Positions 16,389 through 22,872 of a stretch of DNA of 23,717 nt are shown piece after piece. The DNA is from Actinomycetota bacterium (GTDB taxonomy: Bacteria; Actinomycetota; Actinomycetes; Nanopelagicales; Nanopelagicaceae). The position numbers and the translations under genes are program-made. The notes beneath the pieces were generated by a model that worked only from the letters and a program-made list of their open reading frames with translations, did not search any database and was not told the DNA's origin. The stretch spans positions 1 to 23,717 of the forward strand of contig VGAF01000008.1 in assembly GCA_016870855.1 (NCBI GenBank), read 5' to 3'. How positions within the stretch are numbered: position 1 is the stretch's first letter; every line of letters starts with the position of its first letter.

Positions 16389-17905
16389 TGGGTTTTAATA
16401 GCCCAAGCCTTGAGTACAGCGCCCTAGCGCCGATGCTCGTCATCTTTGGCGCTGGAATTATTGCGGTACTTGTTGAAGCTTTCGTCTCGGCAAAACTCCG
16501 CCCATCGCTACAACTTGCCCTCTCTATCGGCGCAGTCATTCTCGCTTTTGCCCAAGTAATCCGCCTCCGCGGAACTGAGACGGTAACGGTGGCTGATAAT
16601 TCGGTAATTATTGATGGCCCGGTTTTATTTATGCAAGGAACAATCCTTGTATTTGCACTCCTTGGTCTCTTTTTAATCGCTGACTTTGAACAATTTGCGG
16701 CACAAGCGTCCGCTGTACCAGGTTCGCAGGAAGAACGCACTGCAATCCAAACTGGCAAGATGCAGACCGAGATCTATCCACTGACTCTCTTTGCCGTCGG
16801 CGGCATGATGCTCTTCCCGGCAGCAAGTGATCTCATCACTCTCTTTGTCGCGCTAGAAGTTCTCTCACTCCCACTTTATTTGATGGCAGGGTTAGCGAGA
16901 CGCCGTCGCCTCCTCTCTCAAGAGGCTGCGCTCAAGTACTTCTTACTTGGGGCGTACTCATCAGCATTCTTCCTGTTCGGCGCTGCCTTCCTCTATGGAT
17001 ATGCCGGAACTGTTCAATTAAGTGGAATTGCATCTGCAATTTCAGGCGGAGCTGGTAACGATGTCTTCTTCCTGATCGGAATTGCTGCGCTAAGCGTTGG
17101 ACTTCTCTTTAAAGTGGGCGCGGTTCCATTCCATGCCTGGACTCCCGATGTCTATCAAGGTGCGCCCACTGCTGTTACCGCATTCATGGCAGCAGCTACA
17201 AAGGTCGCTGCATTCGGCGCTGCACTTCGCATCTTCTACACCGCGCTTGCTGGAGCTGAATGGAGCTGGAAGCCACTAATAACTTCGGTGGCGATTTTGA
17301 CCATGATTGTGGGCTCAATAATCGCTCTCGCCCAGCGTGATGTTAAGCGGATGCTCGCTTATTCTTCGATTGCTCATGCAGGCTTCCTACTTACCGGAAT
17401 CTTGGCGCTAAATAAGAGCGGCCTCGCGGCATCGCTCTTCTACCTTGCGATCTATGGGCTAACAACGCTCGGTGCATTTGCACTCGTCAGCTTGGTTCAA
17501 GATTCTGCTGGTGAAGTAGCTGACTTAAATCGCTGGGTTGGCCTTGCTAAGCGCTCACCACTAATCGCAACTTTCTTCGCCCTCTTCCTACTCTCATTCG
17601 CTGGAATCCCGCTAACTTCAGGATTTATTGGAAAGTTCACGATTTTTAGCGCTGCATACGAGAGCGGCAATACCGGAGTTGTGGTCGTTGGTGTTCTATC
17701 GAGTGCGGTAGCAGCCTTCTTCTATATCCGTGTAATCGTGATGATGTTCTTCACTGATCCAGAAGAAGATACCGTTACTGTAACGATTCCTCCCCAATTC
17801 ACCTCAACTGTGATTTGGATTGCGGCGCTAACAACTCTAGCTTTCGGCGTATTTCCAACGCCACTTCTTGATGCGATTGCATCTCTCTCCACCTTCGTAC
17901 GTTGA
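16388..17905 (+). CDS. nuoN: NADH-quinone oxidoreductase subunit N
   Basis: Proximal antiporter-like proton channel. The 505-aa protein has about 14 membrane helices. Conserved charged residues are seen in FVALEVLSLPLYLMAGLARR (Glu), SQEAALKYFLLGAYSS (Lys), GLLFKVGAVPFHAWTPDVY (Lys) and AFMAAATKVAAFGAALR (Lys), which correspond to the Glu and Lys network of the E. coli subunit. A strong ribosome site (AAAGGAGGCG, ending about 7 bases before the ATG) precedes it. Last gene of the complex I set; its TGA is 7 bp before the preferred start of the prenyl synthase, so the operon probably continues. Confidence 0.97.
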   Translation: MGFNSPSLEYSALAPMLVIFGAGIIAVLVEAFVSAKLRPSLQLALSIGAVILAFAQVIRLRGTETVTVADNSVIIDGPVLFMQGTILVFALLGLFLIADFEQFAAQASAVPGSQEERTAIQTGKMQTEIYPLTLFAVGGMMLFPAASDLITLFVALEVLSLPLYLMAGLARRRRLLSQEAALKYFLLGAYSSAFFLFGAAFLYGYAGTVQLSGIASAISGGAGNDVFFLIGIAALSVGLLFKVGAVPFHAWTPDVYQGAPTAVTAFMAAATKVAAFGAALRIFYTALAGAEWSWKPLITSVAILTMIVGSIIALAQRDVKRMLAYSSIAHAGFLLTGILALNKSGLAASLFYLAIYGLTTLGAFALVSLVQDSAGEVADLNRWVGLAKRSPLIATFFALFLLSFAGIPLTSGFIGKFTIFSAAYESGNTGVVVVGVLSSAVAAFFYIRVIVMMFFTDPEEDTVTVTIPPQFTSTVIWIAALTTLAFGVFPTPLLDAIASLSTFVR

Positions 17906-17912
17906 TTTCGAG

Positions 17913-18884
17913 ATGAACTTCATTGACTCCACCTTGGAGAGCGAGTTATCAAAAGGCCTTAAAGAGGTTGACGTACTTCTCTCTGAACATATAAAAGGTG
18001 AATACCCACTCGTTGTTGAGACCTCCCACCATCTCGTAGAAGCTGGTGGAAAGCGATTCCGACCAATGTTGACGCTCATCGCATCGCACTTCGGAAGTGG
18101 TCAGAATCAGAAAGTCATCAAAGCAGCAGTAGTTTGCGAATTAACCCATGTTGCGACGCTTTACCACGATGATGTGATGGATGAAGCGCCGCTTCGAAGA
18201 GGTGTAGAGAGCGCTAATTCGCGTTGGGGAAATACCGTGGCAATCCTTACCGGCGACTATCTCTTCTCGAAAGCATCGGATTTATTGGCCGATCTCGGTC
18301 CGGAAGCAGTACGTCTTCAGGCAAAGACCTTTGAGCGGCTTGTGGTCGGCCAGATTGAAGAGACCCAAGGTCCTAAAGAGGGCACAGATCCACTCTCGCA
18401 TTACTTAAGAGTTGTGGGCGAGAAAACCGGATCACTCATCGCAACAAGCGCTCGCTTCGGTGCGATCTTTGGTGGCGCTCCTAAAGAAGTTATTGAAACC
18501 CTGACTCAATTTGGCGAGAAAGTCGGAGTCGCTTTTCAACTTGCCGATGATGTCATCGATATCGCAAGTGACTCGAGTGAATCTGGAAAGACTCCGGGTA
18601 CTGATTTAAAAGAGGGTGTACCTACACTAGTGACGCTACAAATCCTCCGCTCTAACGATCCGAAAGACTCCACGCTAAAAGAGAAGTTATCAAAACCAAT
18701 TCCAGAAGCAGAGATTGCAGAAACCATCAAAGCGCTTAGAGCGCACCCAGCTCTAACTTCAGCGCGCGATTATCTTCATGCCCTTGCAAATGAGAGTAAG
18801 GCGATGCTCAAAGATCTACCAGATAATCCAGCGCGTAAAACCCTAGAGGGCCTTTGCGACGCCATCGTCAATCGCACGGATTAA
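17913..18884 (+). CDS. Long-chain all-trans polyprenyl diphosphate synthase
   Basis: Condenses isopentenyl diphosphate with an allylic primer to a long all-trans chain, most likely the side chain of menaquinone (GrcC/HepT/IspB type). With the ATG at 17913 the protein has 323 aa. It shows GGKRFRPML (45-53), the first Asp-rich motif DDVMD (86-90) followed by EAPLRRG, and the second DDVID (212-216). Ala81, five residues before the first motif, is small; in this family an aromatic residue there limits the product to short chains, so a long product is expected. The frame is open to a TTG at 17868, but that would overlap nuoN by 38 bp and add 15 unlike residues; the ribosome site for 17913 is weak. 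The last 42 bp overlap rarD on the other strand. Confidence 0.9.
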   Translation: MNFIDSTLESELSKGLKEVDVLLSEHIKGEYPLVVETSHHLVEAGGKRFRPMLTLIASHFGSGQNQKVIKAAVVCELTHVATLYHDDVMDEAPLRRGVESANSRWGNTVAILTGDYLFSKASDLLADLGPEAVRLQAKTFERLVVGQIEETQGPKEGTDPLSHYLRVVGEKTGSLIATSARFGAIFGGAPKEVIETLTQFGEKVGVAFQLADDVIDIASDSSESGKTPGTDLKEGVPTLVTLQILRSNDPKDSTLKEKLSKPIPEAEIAETIKALRAHPALTSARDYLHALANESKAMLKDLPDNPARKTLEGLCDAIVNRTD

Positions 18885-19733
18885 ATCTTGACTTAAGAAA
18901 GCTAGAGCTGCCCAGATAAAGGCGAAGCCAAGTAATTTAGTCGGCGCCATATCTTCACCATTTAGAAATACACCAATAAAGAACATCATCGTTGGAGTTA
19001 TGTATTGAAGTAGACCAACCGCGCTCAATGGAAGGCGAGTTGTTGAGCCATTAAATAGCAATAACGGTGCGACCGTTGCAATCCCAGCGCCAAAGAGAAG
19101 TAATGATGAAACTAGACCCTCACCGAAGAGCGCCTCCTTATTGCTCTCCAACCAGATCAAGTAAACAAAGTTAGGTAGGAAGGCGAAGAGCGTCTCTACA
19201 CTTAATGTTTCTAGGGCTCCGAGGTTTAACTTCTTCTTGATCAAGCTATAGCTACTCCATGAGATTGAGAGCACTAGCGCAATCCAAGGAAGTGAGCCAA
19301 AACCAACGGTAAGTACCGCGACGCCGATAAAAGCGAGCGTTACCGCAGTCCACTGGAGCGGACGCAAGCGCTCGCGAAGCAAGAAGACTCCAGCGGCCAC
19401 ATTTATTAACGGTGTTATGTAATAACCAAGAGCTGCCTCAACAACCCGATCAACGGTTACTGACCAGATGTATACGCCCCAATTCACAGTTAAAAAACCA
19501 GAAGCGAGGAAGAGGATAAGGAGAGTGCGTCGATTCTTAACCACTCGATAGGCGCTCTTTATCTGTTTGCGAAGCGCAAGGAGCGCAATACATAAGATCA
19601 AAGACCAAATACCGCGATGCGCCAAAATCTCGTAGGCGCCAGCTTCTTCGATTAATTGCCAATAAAGTGGGAGTAGCCCCCAAAGCAAGTAAGCAGATAC
19701 TCCATAAAGAACTCCGGTTGAGTATTTACTCAT
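18843..19733 (-). CDS. rarD: RarD-type EamA family transporter
   Basis: Inner-membrane permease of the drug/metabolite transporter superfamily, RarD group; the substrate of this group is not settled. The 296-aa protein has ten predicted helices arranged as two EamA repeats, with the RarD N-terminal pattern YLLWGLLPLYWQ (residues 16-27) and EILAHRGIWSL (34-44), then NWGVYIWSV and ALGYYITPL in helices 3 and 4, and LQYITPTMMF in the second repeat. ATG at 19731-19733 overlaps the yajQ stop by four bases (ATGA), so it is the second gene of a yajQ-rarD unit. Its 3' end runs 42 bp into the end of the convergent prenyl synthase gene. Confidence 0.88.
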   Translation of the reverse strand: MSKYSTGVLYGVSAYLLWGLLPLYWQLIEEAGAYEILAHRGIWSLILCIALLALRKQIKSAYRVVKNRRTLLILFLASGFLTVNWGVYIWSVTVDRVVEAALGYYITPLINVAAGVFLLRERLRPLQWTAVTLAFIGVAVLTVGFGSLPWIALVLSISWSSYSLIKKKLNLGALETLSVETLFAFLPNFVYLIWLESNKEALFGEGLVSSLLLFGAGIATVAPLLLFNGSTTRLPLSAVGLLQYITPTMMFFIGVFLNGEDMAPTKLLGFAFIWAALAFLSQDLIRAIDDGVAKAL

Positions 19734-20218
19734 CGATAATTTGTGAATTGGACGGCGAAGTCCAACTTAGCCCCTTTGACGAGCGCAATCACATCTTGCA
19801 GATCATCTTTACTCTTACTTGTGACTCGAACTGCATCGCCTTGAATCTGGGCTTTAACAGATTTTGGTCCCTCATCTTTCAATAACTTTGTAATCTTCTT
19901 AGCGTTCTCAGTAGAGATACCCTCCTTGATGGGACAGAAAATCTTGAAGATCTTTCCACTCTGCTCCGGGTCTTTTATCTCCAAATGCTTTAGCGATACA
20001 CCGCGCTTAATCATCTTCTCTTTCAAGACTTCAAGAGCTGCTTTTGCACGCTCTTCAGTTTCAGCTTCAACAAGTATCCGTTCACCAGACATCTCGATCT
20101 TCACACCAGTATCTTTGAAATCAAAGCGGGTTGAGACCTCTCGAGAGGCTTGATTAAGAGCGTTATCGAGCTCCATACGATCAATTTTCGAGACGATATC
20201 GAAACTGCTATCAGCCAT
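19730..20218 (-). CDS. yajQ: YajQ family nucleotide-binding protein
   Basis: Small cytoplasmic protein of the YajQ/UPF0234 family with two ferredoxin-like domains; some members bind c-di-GMP, others have been reported to bind nucleotides or RNA. The 162-aa protein has the family N-terminus SSFDIVSKIDRMELDNALNQ (residues 4-23), the REVSTRFDFK segment (26-35) and the C-terminal KLDFAVQFTNYR, all diagnostic. Length is normal. A TACGTT on the minus strand (20225-20230), six bases before the ATG, could be the -10 box of a leaderless transcript; its -35 match (TTCCGA) is poor. It diverges from the aldolase gene and leads into rarD. Confidence 0.93.
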   Translation of the reverse strand: MADSSFDIVSKIDRMELDNALNQASREVSTRFDFKDTGVKIEMSGERILVEAETEERAKAALEVLKEKMIKRGVSLKHLEIKDPEQSGKIFKIFCPIKEGISTENAKKITKLLKDEGPKSVKAQIQGDAVRVTSKSKDDLQDVIALVKGAKLDFAVQFTNYR

Positions 20219-20241
20219 AGGCCTAACGTACCGCGCCGATT

Positions 20242-20269
20242 TTCACCTCGGAAAATCCCCGGTTAGAAT
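20242..20269 (+). promoter_or_regulatory. Candidate promoter of the aldolase gene
   Basis: TTCACC at 20242-20247 (four of six consensus bases) and TAGAAT at 20264-20269 (five of six) are separated by 16 bp and face the aldolase gene. They would start transcription near 20276, leaving a leader of about 65 bases that contains the direct repeats and the ribosome site. Pattern match only. Confidence 0.4.
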
Positions 20270-20303
20270 TCCATCCTGCTCGAATTCCAGTCCGCTCGAA
20301 TTC
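20266..20303. repeat. Three-copy 16-bp direct repeat headed by GAATTC
   Basis: GAATTC occurs at 20266, 20282 and 20298, exactly 16 bp apart. The first two 16-bp units agree at 13 positions (GAATTCCATCCTGCTC and GAATTCCAGTCCGCTC); the third keeps GAATTCA only. Each GAATTC is itself a palindrome. The array starts inside the candidate -10 box and runs through the presumed start of transcription, a place where a repressor would act. No known operator is recognised. Confidence 0.65.
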
Positions 20304-20341
20304 AATGTTGTCTACGGGCCCAAATCAGGAGAATTGATTAA

Positions 20342-21229
20342 ATGAATAACGAGATGCTCCAACAGATGCGTTCTGGCAATGGTTTCATCGCCGCACTCGA
20401 CCAAAGTGGTGGCAGCACCCCGAAGGCGCTCTCCCTATATGGCTTAGATTCTTCGGCTTACTCAAATGAGGCCGAGATGTTCGATCGCATGCATGAGATG
20501 CGCTCGCGTCTAATCAAGTCACCATCTTTCAATGGAAACCGCGTCATCGGCGCGATCCTCTTTGAAATGACGATGGAGCGCACCATCGATGGAATCGGCA
20601 CTGCTGAATATCTATGGAGCAAGAAGCACGTCGTCCCGTTCCTAAAGGTAGATAACGGACTTGCCGATGAAGCAAATGATGTCCAACTAATGAAGCCAAT
20701 CCCTGAGCTCGGTGCACGTATCGCCGCTGCAAATAAGCATGGAGTTTTCGGAACAAAGATGCGCTCGGTAATTAACCTGGCAAATCAAGCAGGAATTGAT
20801 GAAGTTGTTAAGCAGCAATTCGAAGTCGGTAAGGAAATCATTGCTGGTGGGCTTGTCCCAATCATCGAGCCTGAAGTAAGCATCAAGAGCCCAGAGAAGA
20901 AAGAAGCCGAAGCTCGACTGAAGAAGGCGCTTCTTGAGTATGCAAATGCTTTAAGCGGCGATCAGAACATCATGTTGAAACTATCGATTCCAACAGTTCC
21001 AAATCTCTATAAGGAATTGGTCGATCACCCACGTGTTGTCCGCGTCGTTGCTCTATCTGGTGGTTACTCAAGAGATGAAGCAAATAAGCATCTCGCTGAG
21101 AACACCGGAGTGATTGCGAGCTTCTCTCGCGCTCTCGTTGAAGGCTTAACCGCACAACAGCACGATGCAGAGTTTGACAAGGCGCTTGATGCATCGATTC
21201 AAAGCATCTATGACGCTTCAATTAAGTAG
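20342..21229 (+). CDS. Class I fructose-bisphosphate aldolase
   Basis: Schiff-base aldolase that interconverts fructose 1,6-bisphosphate with dihydroxyacetone phosphate and glyceraldehyde 3-phosphate in central carbon metabolism. The 295-aa protein matches the bacterial class I type (FdaB of Staphylococcus): ALDQSGGSTPKAL (18-30) with Asp20, FLKVDNG (100-106), the acidic pair in IIEPEVS (Glu176, Glu178) and MLKLSIPTVP, where Lys213 is the Schiff-base lysine (K212 in the staphylococcal enzyme). No zinc-ligand motifs of class II enzymes are present. The ribosome site AGGAG (20327-20331) lies 10 bases before the ATG. The gene ends in a tandem stop (TAG TAA) and is followed by a strong hairpin, so it appears to be a single-gene unit. 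Confidence 0.93.
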   Translation: MNNEMLQQMRSGNGFIAALDQSGGSTPKALSLYGLDSSAYSNEAEMFDRMHEMRSRLIKSPSFNGNRVIGAILFEMTMERTIDGIGTAEYLWSKKHVVPFLKVDNGLADEANDVQLMKPIPELGARIAAANKHGVFGTKMRSVINLANQAGIDEVVKQQFEVGKEIIAGGLVPIIEPEVSIKSPEKKEAEARLKKALLEYANALSGDQNIMLKLSIPTVPNLYKELVDHPRVVRVVALSGGYSRDEANKHLAENTGVIASFSRALVEGLTAQQHDAEFDKALDASIQSIYDASIK

Positions 21230-21258
21230 TAAAGCGAAGTAATTAACGAGTAATTTGT

Positions 21259-21298
21259 GCGCGTAAGGGTGACCTTGTTACCCTTACGCGCAATTTGT
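21259..21298 (+). terminator. Terminator hairpin behind the aldolase gene
   Basis: The 12-bp perfect inverted repeat GCGCGTAAGGGT (21259-21270) and ACCCTTACGCGC (21280-21291) can extend two pairs inward to leave a five-base loop. It starts 30 bp after the aldolase stop. The 3' side is followed by AATTTGTTA, T-rich but without a long T run, so it may terminate less sharply than a textbook intrinsic terminator. Confidence 0.8.
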
Positions 21299-21301
21299 TA
21301 G

Positions 21302-21440
21302 ACCTGGTGGGTTGCCCGAGCGGCCAATGGGAGCGGACTGTAAATCCGCAGTAGTGATTTCCAAAGCCGCGCGCCGGCTTACCAAGCTTGGCAGACCTTA
21401 CTTGCACCAGGTTGCCTCGAGAACGCAATTGAAGGTGCAA
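21302..21440 (+). other. Structured leader region with competing stems
   Basis: Between the aldolase terminator and the next gene, ACCTGGTG (21302-21309) is complementary to CACCAGGT (21405-21412), and GGTTGCC (21310-21316) to GGCAgACC (21390-21397) with one bulged base. A hairpin AAGCCG/CGGCTT lies inside (21364-21380). Alternatively TTGCACC (21402-21408) pairs with GGTGCAA (21434-21440), with TTGC/GCAA nested inside; this stem uses the same CACC, so the two folds exclude each other. GGTTGCC also occurs twice, exactly 100 bp apart (21310 and 21410). Positions 21230-21465 hold no other gene that I can see. Function unknown; short stems of this size can arise by chance. Confidence 0.35.
21306..21349 (+). 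tRNA. tRNA-Tyr (GTA) 5' half; 3' half not recognisable
   Basis: The stretch reads as a bacterial tRNA-Tyr up to the end of the anticodon stem: acceptor 5' strand GGTGGGT (21306-21312), TG, D stem CCC/GGG (21315-21317 with 21329-21331) enclosing GAGCGGCCAAT, and anticodon stem GCGGA/TCCGC (21333-21337 with 21345-21349) around CTGTAAA with anticodon GTA at 21340-21342. After that the usual class II variable arm, the T arm with TTCRA and the acceptor 3' strand ACCCACC are not found in the next 115 bases. The best candidates (GCTTACC at 21377-21383, or CACC at 21405-21408) pair only partly and have no T arm before them. It is therefore either a tRNA fragment, a degraded gene or part of a leader RNA. 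No intron is expected at this position in bacteria. Confidence 0.5.
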
Positions 21441-21465
21441 ATAAGGCGTTAGGAAGTATCGGCTA

Positions 21466-22872
21466 ATGGCAAATGTGATGAAGCCACCTCCAGCAAAACA
21501 GAACCACACCCCATTTGGCGCAGGGCTTCATGCGGCAATGGCGCAACGACTCATCAATCCACCAATTGGAATTCGCGCGGCGAGTTGGGGCGCGGCAAAG
21601 GTGCACACCGCAACTGGAATACATAATGGAATAACCACAACTGCGATGGCAGTGAGAACTAATGACGGCAAATTTCAATATCTAGTAACTGTGGATTGGG
21701 GTTGGTGGCAGGGCAAGGCCGATGACTTGGCTGTTCGTGGCGAGGTAATAAAGGCGCTCGGCATTGAAGAGAATCAACTCCAACTACATCTAACCCATAC
21801 CCACGCCGGCCCGTCGACCGCGAGCGATATTGCTCATCTAGAAGGCGGCGAATTAGTTGGCCCGTATCACCAATTCGCAATCCAAGAGATTGTCGCGGCA
21901 TGTAAGGAAGCAGCGAGTAGCGCTAAAGCGGCGGTAATTACTTGGGGTTATGGCAAGTGCGATCTAGCAACAAATCGCGAACTTCCTTGTGGCGATATCG
22001 ATATCGTCGGCTTCAATCCAGGCGAGCCAGCCGATGACACGTTAACTGTTGGTCGACTCTGCGATACCAGCGGGAAGATCATTGGAACTGTAGTGAACTA
22101 CGCCTGCCATCCAACTACCTTGGCTTGGAAGAACAGCAAGGTATCTCCTGACTTTGTCGGCGAAGCGCGCGATATTGTGCAAGGCGCTACTGGCGCACCG
22201 ATGCTCTTCTTGCAAGGCGCATCCGGTGATCTCGCTCCTCGCGATAACTATTCGGGCGATACCGAAGTGGCAGATCGAAATGGTCGAATCCTTGGCCATG
22301 CGACGCTCGCCACCTTGGCGAAGATGATTACTTCCGGAAAGCGGATGCGCTTTCGCGAGGCGGTTGATTCCGGCGCCCTACTCGGTGATTGGGAAGAGAT
22401 CGATCACCAGATGTCGGTTGAGACAAATGGACTCCGCCTTGATATCGATGTGAAATTACAGAAGTTACCAACGATTGAAGAGCTACAAGAGCGTTGGAAG
22501 GATGTTGATCCCGGAGCGCGCGAAACTCGAATCGCACGCGCCATCAAGTTGCGCGCCGGTTATGTTTTAGAAGGTGGGCGCGCTATCCATCCAGTCTGGA
22601 TCTGGATGTGGGGCGATGCGATCATCGTCGGCCAACCAGGTGAGGCATATTCATACTTCCAGACCGAACTTCGCCGGCGCCATCCAGATCGAGTCATCTT
22701 TGTCCTTAACTGCACAAATGGCCCGGGTTATATGTATATCCCGACGCCGGATGCTTACCGCCGATTCCGTTATCAATCCTGGCAGACCTTGTTAAACGAA
22801 GGCGCGCTCGAATTAATAACCGATGAGGTATCGAGCGCGATCTCGCGTTTGCCGAAACTGCGTTATGAGTAG
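21466..22872 (+). CDS. Neutral/alkaline ceramidase N-terminal domain-like protein, copy 1
   Basis: Predicted zinc-dependent hydrolase of the PF04734-like family; true members cleave ceramide, but the substrate here is unknown. The 468-aa protein has no signal peptide, so it should be cytoplasmic, unlike secreted ceramidases. Metal-site residues can be placed: His111 and His113 in LTHTHAGP, His215 in NYACHPTT, Glu393 in VGQPGEAYS and Tyr422 in NGPGYMYIPTPDAY, matching His97, His99, His204, Glu411 and Tyr448 of the Pseudomonas enzyme. The segment GASGDLAPR (251-259) has Ala where ceramidases have the catalytic Ser of GDVSPN. The C-terminal Ig-like domain of ceramidases is absent. AGGAAG lies about nine bases before the ATG. 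It overlaps the next, related gene by 8 bp. Confidence 0.75.
   Translation: MANVMKPPPAKQNHTPFGAGLHAAMAQRLINPPIGIRAASWGAAKVHTATGIHNGITTTAMAVRTNDGKFQYLVTVDWGWWQGKADDLAVRGEVIKALGIEENQLQLHLTHTHAGPSTASDIAHLEGGELVGPYHQFAIQEIVAACKEAASSAKAAVITWGYGKCDLATNRELPCGDIDIVGFNPGEPADDTLTVGRLCDTSGKIIGTVVNYACHPTTLAWKNSKVSPDFVGEARDIVQGATGAPMLFLQGASGDLAPRDNYSGDTEVADRNGRILGHATLATLAKMITSGKRMRFREAVDSGALLGDWEEIDHQMSVETNGLRLDIDVKLQKLPTIEELQERWKDVDPGARETRIARAIKLRAGYVLEGGRAIHPVWIWMWGDAIIVGQPGEAYSYFQTELRRRHPDRVIFVLNCTNGPGYMYIPTPDAYRRFRYQSWQTLLNEGALELITDEVSSAISRLPKLRYE

Noticed and set aside
17868..17912. TTG start for the prenyl synthase inside nuoN
   Set aside because: It would add 15 residues unlike the family; the ATG at 17913 gives the normal length.
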